A stretch of 64,000 nt of DNA, from the NCBI GenBank assembly GCA_021029095.1, contig JAJOHG010000012.1, positions 186,001 through 250,000 on the forward strand. Direction: 5' to 3'. The notes below the pieces were generated by a model, which made no database searches, had not been told where the DNA came from, and was given only the letters and a program-made list of their open reading frames with translations. Source of the DNA: Phellopilus nigrolimitatus. Lineage: Eukaryota; Basidiomycota; Agaricomycetes; Hymenochaetales; Hymenochaetaceae. Made by a program: the position numbers and the translations under genes. Below are positions 13,401-24,800 of this stretch, one piece after another. The first letter of the stretch is position 1; each line of letters begins with the position of its first letter.

Positions 13401-13875
13401 GGCGTGAGTTGCGGGATAGAGCTAGTGCTTGCTGCTGTCTCAGACTCAGAGGACATCAGTTTGTTGGAATTTGACAGAGGCTCGGCTTCCTGGAGGCTAG
13501 CGTCGACGTGCGGATGATTCTGCAACGTGAGTTGCGGGATAGAGCTAGTGCTTGCTGCTGTCTCAAACATCACATGATCTTCTGCATCCTTCAGCTCTGC
13601 AGCAGGAGCGAAATCAGCCTTGTTTACGGACACTACGCTGGACGTCGGGCTTGCTGCATCGACAATCTCGGGGTCGGACATGTAGACCTCGTCGTTGTCA
13701 ATGATTGGGTTCCTGTCGACATCCATCGGTTCAGAGGAATCCAAATTGTTGGATCCCTGAGAAGCTCGAGTAGTCAGGTCGAATTGATCTTCATAACAAG
13801 GAGTGTCAACCCAAAACGTTATGATATGCAATTTCCGTGAACAGCACAGAACGCACCACCATCAGATCCATTCAT
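4411..13875 (-). CDS. Giant GBP/VLIG-like GTPase with C-terminal VWA domain, copy A
   Basis: Multi-exon gene for a protein of roughly 2,500 residues (estimate). Start: ATG at 13875; a first exon of 19 nt (MNGSDG) joins by a GTGCGT...ATGAAG intron to an acidic, low-complexity N-terminus. Next come helical regions (10900-12550), a beta-propeller-like stretch (about 9100-10540, repeated short strands such as LVVCGVDIQK and FALVEESGRVRIFS), and a G domain with P-loop GEQSVGKS (8966-8988), Thr-rich switch, G3 DFEG (about 8850) and a possible G4 IIKD. Cys/His clusters follow (about 5840-7500; CEQCHLLC, HAHIDYC). The C-terminus is a VWA domain: MIDAS DRSGSMS, GGTNF and FLSDGECD, ending RKTRGGLIR-stop at 4411. 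DFEG resembles the DTEG of GBPs. Cellular role unknown. Copy A alone has a 123 bp internal duplication in the N-terminal exon. Confidence 0.8.
5339..5356 (-). other. 18 nt microexon carrying the VWA metal-binding Asp, copy A
   Basis: Between exons ending in AFHV and starting SGSMSS, an 18 nt exon (IFVID plus split codons) is bounded by CTGTCAG on one side and GTATATT on the other. It completes the MIDAS motif V-I-D-R-S-G-S. The same 18 nt exon is at 19829-19846 in copy B and 32585-32602 in copy C, so it is conserved in all three. Confidence 0.65.
13320..13565 (-). repeat. Two-copy 123 bp direct repeat inside giant gene A
   Basis: GACTCAGAGGACRTC starts at 13320 and again at 13443, and the following 123 bp are near-identical. 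In the protein this duplicates a 41-residue acidic/Ser-rich segment (ETAASTSSIPQLT ... SSES). Copies B and C have a single unit, so this is a copy A-specific in-frame duplication. Confidence 0.85.
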
Positions 13876-14527
13876 GGAACGTGTTTGAAAAGTTTCGAAC
13901 GTGCTAGGTGGTGAAAACGAAGTCATTCAAGGCAAACGGGACGTTGACAATAGGAGACTATGAGCCAGAACGCGGAAGTCGGCGACGGCTCAGTCTTATA
14001 GTTATCCGGGTCGATAGCAAACATCACGCATTCGCATACATTAGTCCTTGAGAATCACATCTCAGGGCACCTGTGGAACTTGAAAGCTTGCCAGTTGCCA
14101 TTGATAGAAGACCTGCCGTAACGCGAGCCTATCTCTTGATTCCTTGCACCCCAGTAAGATCAGGCGGTCCTTGTGGGTTCCAGTTCATGAACATGCACAA
14201 TGCCTAGATAACGAAGCTGTTTTGCTCGTAATTGACGAGGAAGTGTCGAAGGTGACGTTGTGTGTGAATCGTACCCCTCCCCGTGCCATGGTCACATCGC
14301 AGACGAATACCTTTAAGATTCAGAATGCTATTCAGAAGCATAACTCTCGAAGATACCGATGGCCGCTGGGTCTGTCCTTCCTCCTTTCGCGCTCGATTCT
14401 AACGGGGTTCGTGACTGTCGAAAAATCTGGCTGAGGCATGCGGCACAGCGCACACTTCTGCATCACCACCATCAGTCCAAATTTGCTATCACCTGTGAGC
14501 TGACCTTTAGACAGTGAACGACTTAGT
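13876..14527. promoter_or_regulatory. Divergent promoter region between giant gene A and RBR remnant, unit 2
   Basis: Gene-free stretch between the start of giant gene A (minus) and the former start of the unit-2 RBR gene (plus). Conserved blocks such as CTTATAGTTATCCGGGTCGA recur in every unit (about 23, 14000, 28315, 41130), consistent with shared regulatory DNA. In unit 2 the RBR side is now cut by a MITE at 14528. Confidence 0.45.
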
Positions 14528-14731
14528 AGGGGAGCTCAAAGTTGAGCTCGAGAATCTCGAGACCAGAGATGCTAACCTTTTACGGTAATTGGGAGACGAC
14601 CCGGCATGTCGGCGCTCGCTACAGAACTTGGTCAGCACGACCGACCGCCGGCAACTGACATGCCGGGTTGTCCGCAGTTACCGGTAGCATCTCAGGTCTC
14701 GAGAAAGACGAGCTCAACTTTGAGCTCCCCT
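14528..14731. mobile_element. 204 bp foldback MITE at RBR deletion junction
   Basis: The ends are perfect 23 bp inverted repeats starting AGGGGAGCTCAAAGTTGAGC (14528-14550 and 14709-14731), and each is nearly palindromic itself. The interior also folds back (CTCGAGACC...GGTCTCGAG; GAGATGCTA...TAGCATCTC; CGGCATGTC...GACATGCCG), so almost the whole element is one imperfect hairpin. Too short for a transposase, hence non-autonomous. The target duplication is ambiguous (TA or AGT). It stands exactly where the first half of the RBR gene has been lost. Confidence 0.85.
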
Positions 14732-15426
14732 AGTTTTTGAGCGCGTATTGATAATGCGGACTTCCTCTAGTGATTACAGAGACTTTAATTCTGCAAGTCG
14801 GCATCCCAAATGAATCATATTCAATATTTGTTGAGCTTCAAATGGCGGCTTTCTCCATTCCAATGGAGTGCAAGAGGTAAGACATTTACATCGTTGCACT
14901 GGAGCTTATCCATTTCATTTATAAGATGCAAACGAAGTGCCTTCGTCGATAAGCTCGAATTCGATGAGACAAAAATTCTAGCGTGTCCGTTTCCGAACTG
15001 CACATACCTTTGGTGCAAAGACTGTCAGCAGGAAGTACCACTGAGCGCCGACGGACCTCCGCACTCTTGTGATGGGAGTGCCGAGCTCCAGCACCTGATG
15101 ACCAGTCGAGGATGGAAGCATTGCCCTGGGTGCAGAACGCCAACGGAAAAGATAGATGGGTGCAATCATATGACGTGGGCATTCTCCAGAAACATGGTTG
15201 ATCTGCGAGACTGATGTTTTAATATGAAGTGCTGTTCTCCGGGCTGCAATACGTAGACATTGTTATTGAATTCGTAGTGTATCGGTTTACCTTACTTACT
15301 TTTCCTTATAGGCACTTCTGCTATATTTGCGGAGGACTTACTGTCAAATCGACTCAGCGCGCTGAAATCAACTCGGCGGTCGGAGTGCATTACAGAGCAA
15401 TGTGCACCTTGTTCGACGTACCTTAA
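14732..15426 (+). pseudogene. RBR E3 ligase, 3' half only, unit 2
   Basis: Matches unit 1 from within the intron at about 2258 to the stop at 2956: ITETLILQVG exon, the IBR cysteines and HFCYICGGL are recognisable. It lacks the N-terminal domain, coiled coil and RING1. One G is missing where unit 1 reads ATGACGGTGGGC (here ATGACGTGGGC, about 15171-15182), which shifts the frame or alters the splice donor inside RING2. No promoter or start codon is left, so it is a pseudogene. Confidence 0.85.
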
Positions 15427-15576
15427 GTACATTTCGTTATCAGTAGAGAAGTGCATAATTACGAAGCAGAAATGTGCACTATGCAGGTAGATCTCTAGCT
15501 CGTAGGAATTAGGAAAATAAAAAGAGCAAGTTTTAGGAAAATAAAGAGCAATAAGATTACTGAGTTAAATTTGAGG

Positions 15577-17257
15577 TCATACATGGTGTTCCGCAGCCGT
15601 CATCGTTGCGTCTTCCTCTCTGTTTGTTTATTCTACGTCCCAATTTCGAGCACACGTATACCACCACCGCATAACGTACTCCTTCCCATAATCTCTTCGA
15701 ATACAAATTCGATCAGCATTCTTCGCCGCGCATTCGCCTGGCCATCTATCACGCGCTGCACCTCCTGCAGAACATGTGGCAGAAGAGCTAGACCTACATT
15801 CGAGACCAGCGATATTAGGGCAAGTGAGAGGCGCATTCGTTCCGCAGTATTTCTATCGCCCACTTTAACCGAGAAGCTATCTCCACTTTCCTTGTGAATC
15901 CTATCTACCCGCACGGATTCGTTTCTTGCTTCAAAGTGCAGTGAGCGGCGATGGCATTAGCTAATTCTTCGACGCAGAGCCAAGCGAGCGCTTGATTACC
16001 AGAAGATTCTCTGTTTAGATCTCCGTTGGTTCTTCAGCGCCAATCACTGAGCTTCGCATAAGAAGAGGAAGAGGAGGTACTTGGAAAACGAGGACTTCGT
16101 CCTGTGCTCGCACTTCGGACGAGGGCCGCATACGCGAGGCGGAATTGTGGGGTCGTAAGCTTGCCTTCATCCGCATTCTGTTATTAGAATTTCGTTGATT
16201 GTGAACACTAGTTCACATTCACTTATCAGCTCACCTGAAGAAGCAACTTCATGTATCCTGGGACCAGCCGCCTCGATAAATCCAGCCCAACGAAACCTTC
16301 CCTTCTATCTACGCCTTTCCCCTTCACATCTACATTCTGCACAGGGAATGCACCCTTTTCCGCGTGAGCAGCAAATATAGACAGCATTACCAAGTGCGCT
16401 GACTCGTAGGTTTCGCGATGCGAGGGATCTCCAAGATGGCTAAAGATACTGTGACATTGGGTTTAAATTTAAGACGAGAAACGCATGCGAGCTCACGGTT
16501 CGCAGAGGAGAAGCACGTCCTCTTCGATACATGCATCGCTCAATACTAGGACGAACTGCTCGACGCAAGCGAGCACGAACGCCCTTTCCGCATTCATGAG
16601 TGGATGACCAAGAGGGATATCTGCGTCTTGACACAGATAATTAATTAGTCCTACATCGACACATCTAACCGACACTTGCAAACGGAACGACCTACCGCGG
16701 TTCGAATCAACAGCCCTTATCAAACCCTTCACGATGACCACGCTAGCATGTACATCCGCGGAAAGCACATCTATTGCCACATAAAAGGCCTTCTTCAGCT
16801 CTAAAAAGCCTCGTCCGTTATCTGCCCGGCTGTCACACCCCCAAAAGATGCGATGACGAAGGAAAGCGAACGTAGAGTCTGAAGTATGGTTTCGGCTATT
16901 CTCGAAGTCGGCAACACGGAGGAAGAGCGTGATGATGATGAGGTAGAAGCTTAAGCTGCAAGAACACCGCGTGTCCATCAGACGCCGACCCATCAAGTAA
17001 TACTCTCTTCTCCTTCACAAGTCCTGTCCACTTGAGCTGCGCAGCACTCCCAAAGGTCGAACCCAATGCGAGGGCAGTATTCAGCGTAAGTGGGTGCCAG
17101 AGAGGAGACGCAGCGACGGATGCGGTCAGCGGTGTTGAGGTAGGCTGAGTCGTCGGGTTTTGGACGAGGTAGTGACATAGCGCTGCTTGGATGGTTTCGA
17201 ACGAGAGGGTCGATGTGGATGAGAAAGAAAATTCACGTAGCCTCTATCGACAATTAC
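15577..17257 (-). pseudogene. Helical-repeat (PEX8-like?) pseudogene, unit 2, 5' end split by transposon
   Basis: Minus-strand copy of the gene complete at 42574-45351. Recognisable pieces are MRLSLALISLVSNVGLALLP (about 15800), VLACVEQFVLVLSDACIEED (about 16530) and the ELKKAFYVAIDVLSADVHAS segment (about 16790). About 1 kb of central exons is missing at about 16955 (GAGGTAGAAGCTTAAG junction). A 972 bp element is inserted at 17258 near the 5' end; its flank resumes at 18230. Confidence 0.75.
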
Positions 17258-18229
17258 GGCTCTGGTGTCATATCCTGACCTGTCATACTTGAAAAAATTA
17301 ATCATATATAGCTTTAAGGAGAACAGACTATAAAATGTAGTTTAGTGTAATGGTTAAGCCGTTAATGCTATCTTGAGACTTTTGGTTCAACTCGGGCTCT
17401 GGTTACTTTTTCTATAATACTTTGCTAAATCATTTTCAATACTATAATTACGGAGTGGCTAGACCCAATCTTTTTGTCTCATATGGTAGCGATGGGTACA
17501 GCAATTTGGACTCTTTTGGTTGTGGAAACAGTATATTGTTATGAATAAAATGAAAGTTGCTGTTATGTGGTCTTGCAATATGCAATTGTGTTGTTATGTA
17601 CAAGTATTGAGTGCAGGATGTAGACAGTGGTTTCCTTGCCATTGGATCTGGCTGTCTTATATTTTTTTACATCCAAAGGTGATCACTACCACTATACGTG
17701 AAATCTTTTATGTATATTTTTCTTGAAAAGAAAAGTACAAGCAGCACAAAAAATTGCAATGTTTGCACGGCTTGAATACTACTATCAGAAGCCAACCCTT
17801 TCAGTTCCTGTAGATTTCAACTGACTAGAGGGCACAGGAGTATCTAGTAAAAGTCCAGACATGCAGTCTGAATTGCCAAATTAGGTCAAAAGCGGCACAT
17901 GTTTTATTAGAAAAGCAGAATAAAACCTGCCTGCTTGAGCAGTAATTTGAAGCAGCTGGTTCTTGTTTTTTGAAGGTCCTTGGGAGAACGGACAGACCAG
18001 AAGTAGTGAAGCAGCAGAAGCAATGAGAAGAGTTTGGGGCAGGCTTATGCCCGAAAGAGGCTTATTTTAAGCGGAGTTTAAAGAATGATTTTACGCGGCA
18101 AGAAATTCCCAGAGAAGAAGGTTTGCATTTACTGTAACAGGCAGGAACTTAATTCAGTCGGAGATTGGAATTAAGTCTATATTTGGATTTAATTTCAGAC
18201 TCCACAGGTCAGGGCATGGCACCAGAGCC
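17258..18229. mobile_element. 972 bp non-autonomous hAT-like DNA transposon
   Basis: The element is bounded by an 8 bp direct repeat ACAATTAC (17250-17257 and 18230-18237). Its ends are 26 bp inverted repeats with three mismatches (left begins GGCTCTGGTGTCATATCCTG; the right end read inversely begins GGCTCTGGTGCCATGCCCTG). Unit 3 has the uninterrupted site (CGACAGTCACTGGCATGG, about 29750). An 8 bp target duplication is characteristic of hAT elements. No transposase frame is present. The interior is AT-rich and unlike its neighbours, and contains a Pol III promoter-like segment. Confidence 0.85.
17338..17412 (+). ncRNA. tRNA-like Pol III promoter segment (SINE-type head or tRNA pseudogene)
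   Basis: TAGTGTAATGG (17343-17353) fits the A-box consensus TRGYNNARNNG and GGTTCAACTC (17384-17393) fits the B-box GWTCRANNC. They are about 31 bp apart, as in tRNA genes, with a run of T (ACTTTTTCT) just downstream that could end Pol III transcription. I could not pair a convincing acceptor or T stem, so this is not called as a working tRNA. It lies inside the hAT-like element. Confidence 0.4.
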
Positions 18230-18429
18230 ACAATTACTGGCATGGATATGGTCGAGCAGTCACCGATAAATATTGTTCAAGCGTTAGAACACGGAGTGTT
18301 GTCCCTGCCACTGGCTCTTATAAAGAATCCTCAACTAGGAAAGCAAGGAAATAATAATTCGATGAAGGACCTTATTGGATAATAGTAAAGGGATTGGTGT
18401 AAGAGGGGATAGCTTTGCTCGTCTGCACG

Positions 18430-18450
18430 AGTAGGTAGGTAGGTAGGTAA
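18430..18450. repeat. GTAG microsatellite
   Basis: Short run of about four to five GTAG units, next to the point where unit 2 resumes homology with the other units (18470). Confidence 0.7.
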
Positions 18451-18887
18451 GGTAACTCTGCTTAGCTACAAAATGCGCTTGCGCCGACATCACATCTTCT
18501 GTGCTCGATTAAGCGTTCAACCATCTACCTTCTGGCGTGTTCTCGTTTGTTCCTCTCCTTATGTCCTTTTCCCTATCCCTCCTTCTAATATGTTCCAAAC
18601 ATCCTCCAAGAGCCGGGACAGTCAGGATCTTCACGCCGGCGCTTCGGGCTACGAGTTTCTTAGACTCGCTGCCAAGAAACATACTTTCAGCCAAACTTCG
18701 CAGTCCATAGCTGGTTACTCCCGTTTTCTTTGTTACAATCTCTAGGTGGAGGGAAGGCGGTTCAGTCCAGCGTTGATCGGCAAATCTCACTAACCAGAAG
18801 TGGAAAGAATGTACATGTATAACATGGAACACGAAATTATAAGACATGACGAGACACAGGAAGTGGGAGATGCCCATTTTGACATCC

Positions 18888-21800
18888 TTATGCTCTCTGA
18901 CGAATAAGCCCTCCGCGCGTCTTTCGCAGCGATTCCGCAATGCCTAAGAAAGTCTCCCACAGGCGAACCTGTACGTCGTAGAAAAAAAATCAGTATTTGT
19001 ATACAAAACGCTCCTTCGCGATTTCAAATTCTCTTACAGAATCAAGCGCGACACTGTACGAAGACTCTACGACCGCATTTGCAGGAAGGAGGGGGTCACG
19101 GGGCGCGTTTGACTGTACCTCCTGTGCGATCTGTGTCATGCGACGGAGCCACGTCGATGAGCCCTCAGGACCAAACGATACTGCCTGGAATGAGAGTGCT
19201 CTCCTGCAGTTTAATCAGACTCGCATAATGAATTTACAGGGCTGGACTTGAGCATGCGCTTACCCTAGGCTAACCGCTTTGCGGCACAAAGTGTACATGA
19301 TGCTGTCCGTCATGTCGCATTCTCCATCCGACAGGAAGATAACAATGGGTGCTCTAAAGAATAAAATAAAAGCGATGGGAAGAGAAGTGAGCCACATATA
19401 TGATTCATGCTCATTGAAAGCAGCACCTCTCTGTACTCCAATGCCTTTCCATGATACTCTGCGTCATTGCGAGAGCGGCATCGAAATTTGTCCAACCACT
19501 GGGGGAGTAATTAAGTAGCTTGTCGAGTAAACCATCCGGTGGACTGCTGAAGTCATTGTTGAAAACTTCTAGTGCAGAGCCTGTGAAAAGAACAGCACTA
19601 TAAGCATCTCGGCGAGCAGCTGCCGAAGCTTGGTTTATGGCGGCCGCTCGGGCCGACCAGAACGAATGCAATGCGGAGTAGACTGCACCCAGCCTGTTGT
19701 TTGCAACACTTGCTATACGGGCAGAAGCTGGATAGTTCGGCAACGGCACTATATCGCTCGACCTCATAGAGCTGGACCTACAAATGCAGTTAGTAACGAA
19801 TAATTCGGAGCTCGTTTCGAAGATATACCTATCAATCACAAATATGCTGACAGGACAATCAGCCTGGATAGTACGCTACGAAAACTCGAATACTCACACA
19901 TGGAATGCCTGCAAAAGGAGAGCGGGGTTCCTGCATGAGAATACATGCCCGTCGTTTGACAAATGACCGTTACTGCCCGATGGCACCTGACTGAGTGTGG
20001 CGGGTGGATGGAAGATAGGCAAATTACAATATGACGTTGTCGCCGCACTCGTAGCCGTTGCTTGGTGCTCAGGACCTGAAGACAATTGAAAAGGACATTA
20101 ACTAAGCTTTAACTAAGACAATAAACAGGCATATCGCACCAGAACACATTGCATCGCTATGATGAGAACTTATGAGTGACTCGCATGAACAGAAATTTCA
20201 AATCGGACAGACCATTTCGCGAAGTTCCCTTGATCTTCCTTTGAATACGGATCTAGGAGACTGTAAGTCGCTATTGACCTTCCCTAGCACTTTGATCATA
20301 CCTTTGAATCCTTGTGCATCCGTGACAGTCAGAACGAAATGTTCGACAACGGCGATATCCACTTACCAAGGCGCCTCCAATAAAGCTCGTGCGTTATCCA
20401 ATCCTTTGGCTTATCGGGATTCGGCTCGATTCGACCTTTGATGTGCTCTAAGTCCGGCGCATTGCATGCTGTAGGGTCGGATTCACGACAGTAGTCAATA
20501 TGGGCATGACGTCCCATATTGCTGCACATCAAGTTGCAAAGCATGGGAGCACCATCATCGCTGGAACCAAACTTGTGGCCGTCAAGCTCAACAACCGTCC
20601 CGTTCGGCCCGTCGACGGCCCAACGCGTCCTGGACATTGAACCATGGCTTGTAGAATGCATAGGTTGAGAGTGGCCTAGAATTCGATAAATGAGCTAACT
20701 GGGCATTCCGATCCCGGTAGGAATGACTGATGGTACCTTGGGGCAAGGTACACACATATCCGCAATTAGCACATCTAGAGACATGTCAGTATCATCTATG
20801 AAATTCCTCGCTGCAACATTTACCTCGCATCGCAGTAATGGAAAGGATTCGGATCCGTAGAGTGAACGTGAGCGCCATCGTGTTCAGGCCGGCCTGGAGC
20901 GATGACCACAGCACACTGCAATCGTTTTGTGACTATATCAAGCTTTTTAGTCACACTAATTCATGTCGGATGAGTGGGCACAAACAAACATTGTGAGTAC
21001 TAAGATTGTGCAGAAGTAATAAGTAAGATTGGAGCAAGGATTTACTATGCAAAACCAAACCTTTGTATACTGGAATCTATCGTGCGCTCCATTGAAAGCA
21101 GCTTCAATAGACAGCGGCACAGTGTCGACCTCACAAACCACGCCATCACTGCCACATAGGCTGGAGCACTTATGTTCTTGGCTAGATTATTACACATGGA
21201 GATATCAAAGTGCTATCAACTATCAATATGCAATTTCAATCGCGTTACTCACCCACACAGATGGATTGCATCGGAATTCAGACCATGCAAATGATCAGGT
21301 TCCGAGCACAATCTTCCACAAAGTTGACAGGAAATAGGGCAAGCCATTACTGCGTCACAGACATGAGACTCGTGCTCTTCGTTCCTTAAAGTCACTATCA
21401 GCGAAAGGAAATGTCTGCCTTATAAGAGTTCTTACCAAGGTACTGAACACACTCCTTGACAAGTGTACAATTTCCCATCGGCCGACTTCGCCCCTTGAAG
21501 ACTGCACGGCTGTATTGTAGAAGATTCGAACCAGAAATCACAGCTTTAACATTTTCGCAACTCACTTTTCCGCAAGAATGACGGCGTCCAGAGCACATGT
21601 GACCTATATCAACATGGTTTGCGACCTAAACATGTCTGAAAAACAAAGCACGACAATAACAGATAGAAGCGGTCTGACCTTAGTGCAACTCCCTTGACAA
21701 CCCTTTCTGTCTTTGAGATAGCACTGCTGTCCGCACAGATGTGGTTTAATGTCGCAGCTGCGAGAAATTAGCAAAAAAGAGTAGCAATTCGCAGTACATG

Positions 21801-24800
21801 GACATACACATGCTTCCCTCCGTGCCCAGCTCTTTTGTAAAGAGATTCAATTAAAGTTGAAAAGAACAAACAGTGTCCTACTTACGGCAAGCTGCAAGCC
21901 TCGGATGACTCGTCATGCTCATCAACGAATTGACACGGATGAGGGCACTCGTGGTTGGTTGAGCAGTTATGATCGCCCTCGTGGAATCTGGCGTTTATGC
22001 ACAGTAAATGGCACTGCTCGCATTGAGTTTTGCACAGTTGCACGGTTCTCCTGACTTCAACGACCTTGGATTCGATAGCGCGGTGGAGATCCTCAATGGC
22101 TGCATTACTCCCGTTGAACTGAGACAGATTGGAATCGATCCAGGCGTGGACATGTGCAACTCTCTGTTCAATAAGGTTTTCGAGAAACGAGGACAGCTGG
22201 ATGGTCCACTCGGGATCCGATTTATGATGTCGGGTGGCAAAATCCGGCCAGAAATGAAACAGTTTTTGCAGAGTGTCCACCTTATCACCTTGCTCTTGTC
22301 CTAAATCGGCCAGCCAGAATACAGCAGGCGAATCCACTGCGTCGATCACAAGGTTTGTGTCGAAATTCTGTAGGGAAGTCAAAATGATGTTCACAGCAGT
22401 AAATTTGAAAATTTGTACCTTCAACGGCTCAACATCCGGCTCAAGCTCTGTAGCCCCAAATGCCAGTGCTCGGGACAGCAGGAATAACAGGTGTTGTGCT
22501 CTATGTGTGGACATGTTTTCTATGCGAAGCAAATGTCAGACTCGGCTTAACTGGGACAGAAAAGTGGTTCGCCTGACGTGTTAGAGCGCCCCAGTCATTC
22601 GTCTGTAAAGGAAGAATAAGATTTATGCACGTGCCTTCGCTGCATACACATACCTTTAGTTTGGCCATGAGCATCTTTAATTTATGTAGAAATGTGCCTG
22701 CCCCCTTGTGTGTCGGCAATTGCGTGTCTAAACGGCGTTTTAAAGTCGTGAAAAGAGTGTAGAATTGGCGGGATTCAATGACAGGCCACGGGATAATGCT
22801 CAGGCGCCCCCGATACAGACGAGAAATGAAGTTCGATACCTGCTCCTCTTGAACAATTTTGTGCAATTTGAGCTCAAATCTGTCTTACGGTCAACATGCG
22901 ACACGAATCAATTTGATTAAAGCACCCACTCTCTTGCAATTTCAATGCGGTCAGAATCTACAACATCCTGAAGAAGAGCTCAGGGGTAGTTCAATGATGG
23001 GCCAGATAACCTTCTCACCTTGATGATGATAACCAAAGTCGATTGGAAGAGAGATGGGTTTGTGTCAGGGTCTAAGACTGACGAAGATGCTTGAAAACTC
23101 TGGAAGAGATTGGTGATGTCTCTCGACATTGCGAAATTGTTTCGGAAGAGAACCTGTTTCAGATTAATATAACAAGTATACCCGAATGATAAAGCGAGCT
23201 CTCCTCACCAGATTTGAAATAGCAGCATTAAAAAGAACGAGAAGTGTGTCCTCCTGTGCAGATCGCTCAATGCTGTGGACACCTACAAATCTCGTTAGAC
23301 GTAAAATGATAGAAAGTTCACGCTGTAACTGACCCTCAAAGTCGAGCGCCACGATAAGGTCATTATCTGTCGGTGTCACTGACATCCAGACACCTTCGGT
23401 TGTTCGCATTGCCGATCCAGCGAAAGACGTATCGGCAAGATGGTTGAGAGCAAAACTCTTTCCAACAGATTGCTCTCCTGTAAGCTCATATCTAAGCATT
23501 GGAAGAATTAAAAAGAGCGGTGACATCATAAGGCGCACCCATAGAAGAAACAACTTTAACCGGCTGTATTAAGCATATTATCAATATTTCGATTGCAAAA
23601 TAGACGGAGAATGTACCTTCGTGGACATATACGACTGGAATATGCTTTCATACCAGCCGAACGACAGACTATCCGCCACACGTCCGACATCAGCCCCAAG
23701 CAGCGCCTTCTCGACATCACGAGCCCAGACACCATCCTTCAATGGAATGAAACGATTGTCACGAGCGATTGCGATCTGAATAGGGATAAGGCAGAACATG
23801 TCGACCATCCACTCTCCAGCTTTGTACGATGAAACGGAAGACCAGCCATCCTGAGTTTGCAGACCTGCTACAGCTGGCAGAAACAGTTCGGCCGAAACGA
23901 AGATACAGCTGAGAAGAGAGCTCGTTGGCTTTTTCGTACTCTTCTCAAACTTCTGTATCATGTCGTCGAAATAATCTGCGAAAGGTATAACATTTCGTGC
24001 TGGGGTGATGAACAGCAAGGATTTGTCTTTGCGGAGCTCGCTAGCGACGATGGCCTGGCGCTGGACAGCAGGAATAACAGGAAATCGAGTCCAAACATCG
24101 CTATGGCAATCGATGAGTGAATTATGAAGTGTGCGTCGTTCTTCGCCTTGAATCAAATTCCTGTAGGGCTTTTTACGAAATTGAAATTCCGTAATCTGCC
24201 GTGTAATTTCGAGACCAACGGAGCAGCAGATGTTATCCTTCAGATCGATCCAGATGAGATGAATATTCTTTCTCTCGTCAAAAGCTGAGACCAAGGGAGG
24301 TTGGCGCGAAGATGTGGGGATATCAAATGAAAAGCCTTCATGTGGGCCAAAGGAAGCCCAATGATATACACGCAGCGATAGACCATTGTCCTGCGGTAAA
24401 ATAGCGCAAAGGCATGAGCCGTCTGGCGTCCCAAACGTTGATAAAGGGGGTGCAGGCAATTGAAGTATTGCCGGCCTGCAAAGTCAGAAATTAGCAAGCC
24501 AATGCATCACAAGTCCTGCGAGGAGCTTACCGAAATTGCTGAGTAATTGAAGAAAATATACGGACTCTTCCAGATTCTTCGACCAACGCAAACTCATCAC
24601 TCCCGGAAACAAAGTGAACATTGACGATCTTTGGTATCGAGTCAGCATACCACGATGTCAGGTTGATAGCGCTTCCTTGTCCTTGCAGGGTAGTGTACCT
24701 CTCGTCAAAGCAAAAGCAATGGAGTTGCACAGATGGCTGTCAATCGACGAGCGTGAGTTCAGCAGCTACTTGTTCGGAGGGAGAAAACACACTTTTTGTA

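Larger units (their letters stand above)
1..13976. repeat. Tandem repeat unit 1
   Basis: First unit of a large tandem array. Its first bases (AGTCGGCGACGG) recur at 13977, at 28294 (one mismatch) and, degenerate, near 41105. It carries the only complete RBR gene, a frameshifted 3' stub of the helical-repeat gene (3070-3625) and giant gene A. Because the window opens inside the divergent promoter of a unit, another giant gene probably lies to the left (inference). Compared with unit 3 it lacks the block between the helical-gene stub and about 30786. Confidence 0.9.

Noticed and set aside
17338..17412. Functional tRNA gene
   Set aside because: A and B boxes are good, but acceptor and T stems do not pair convincingly.
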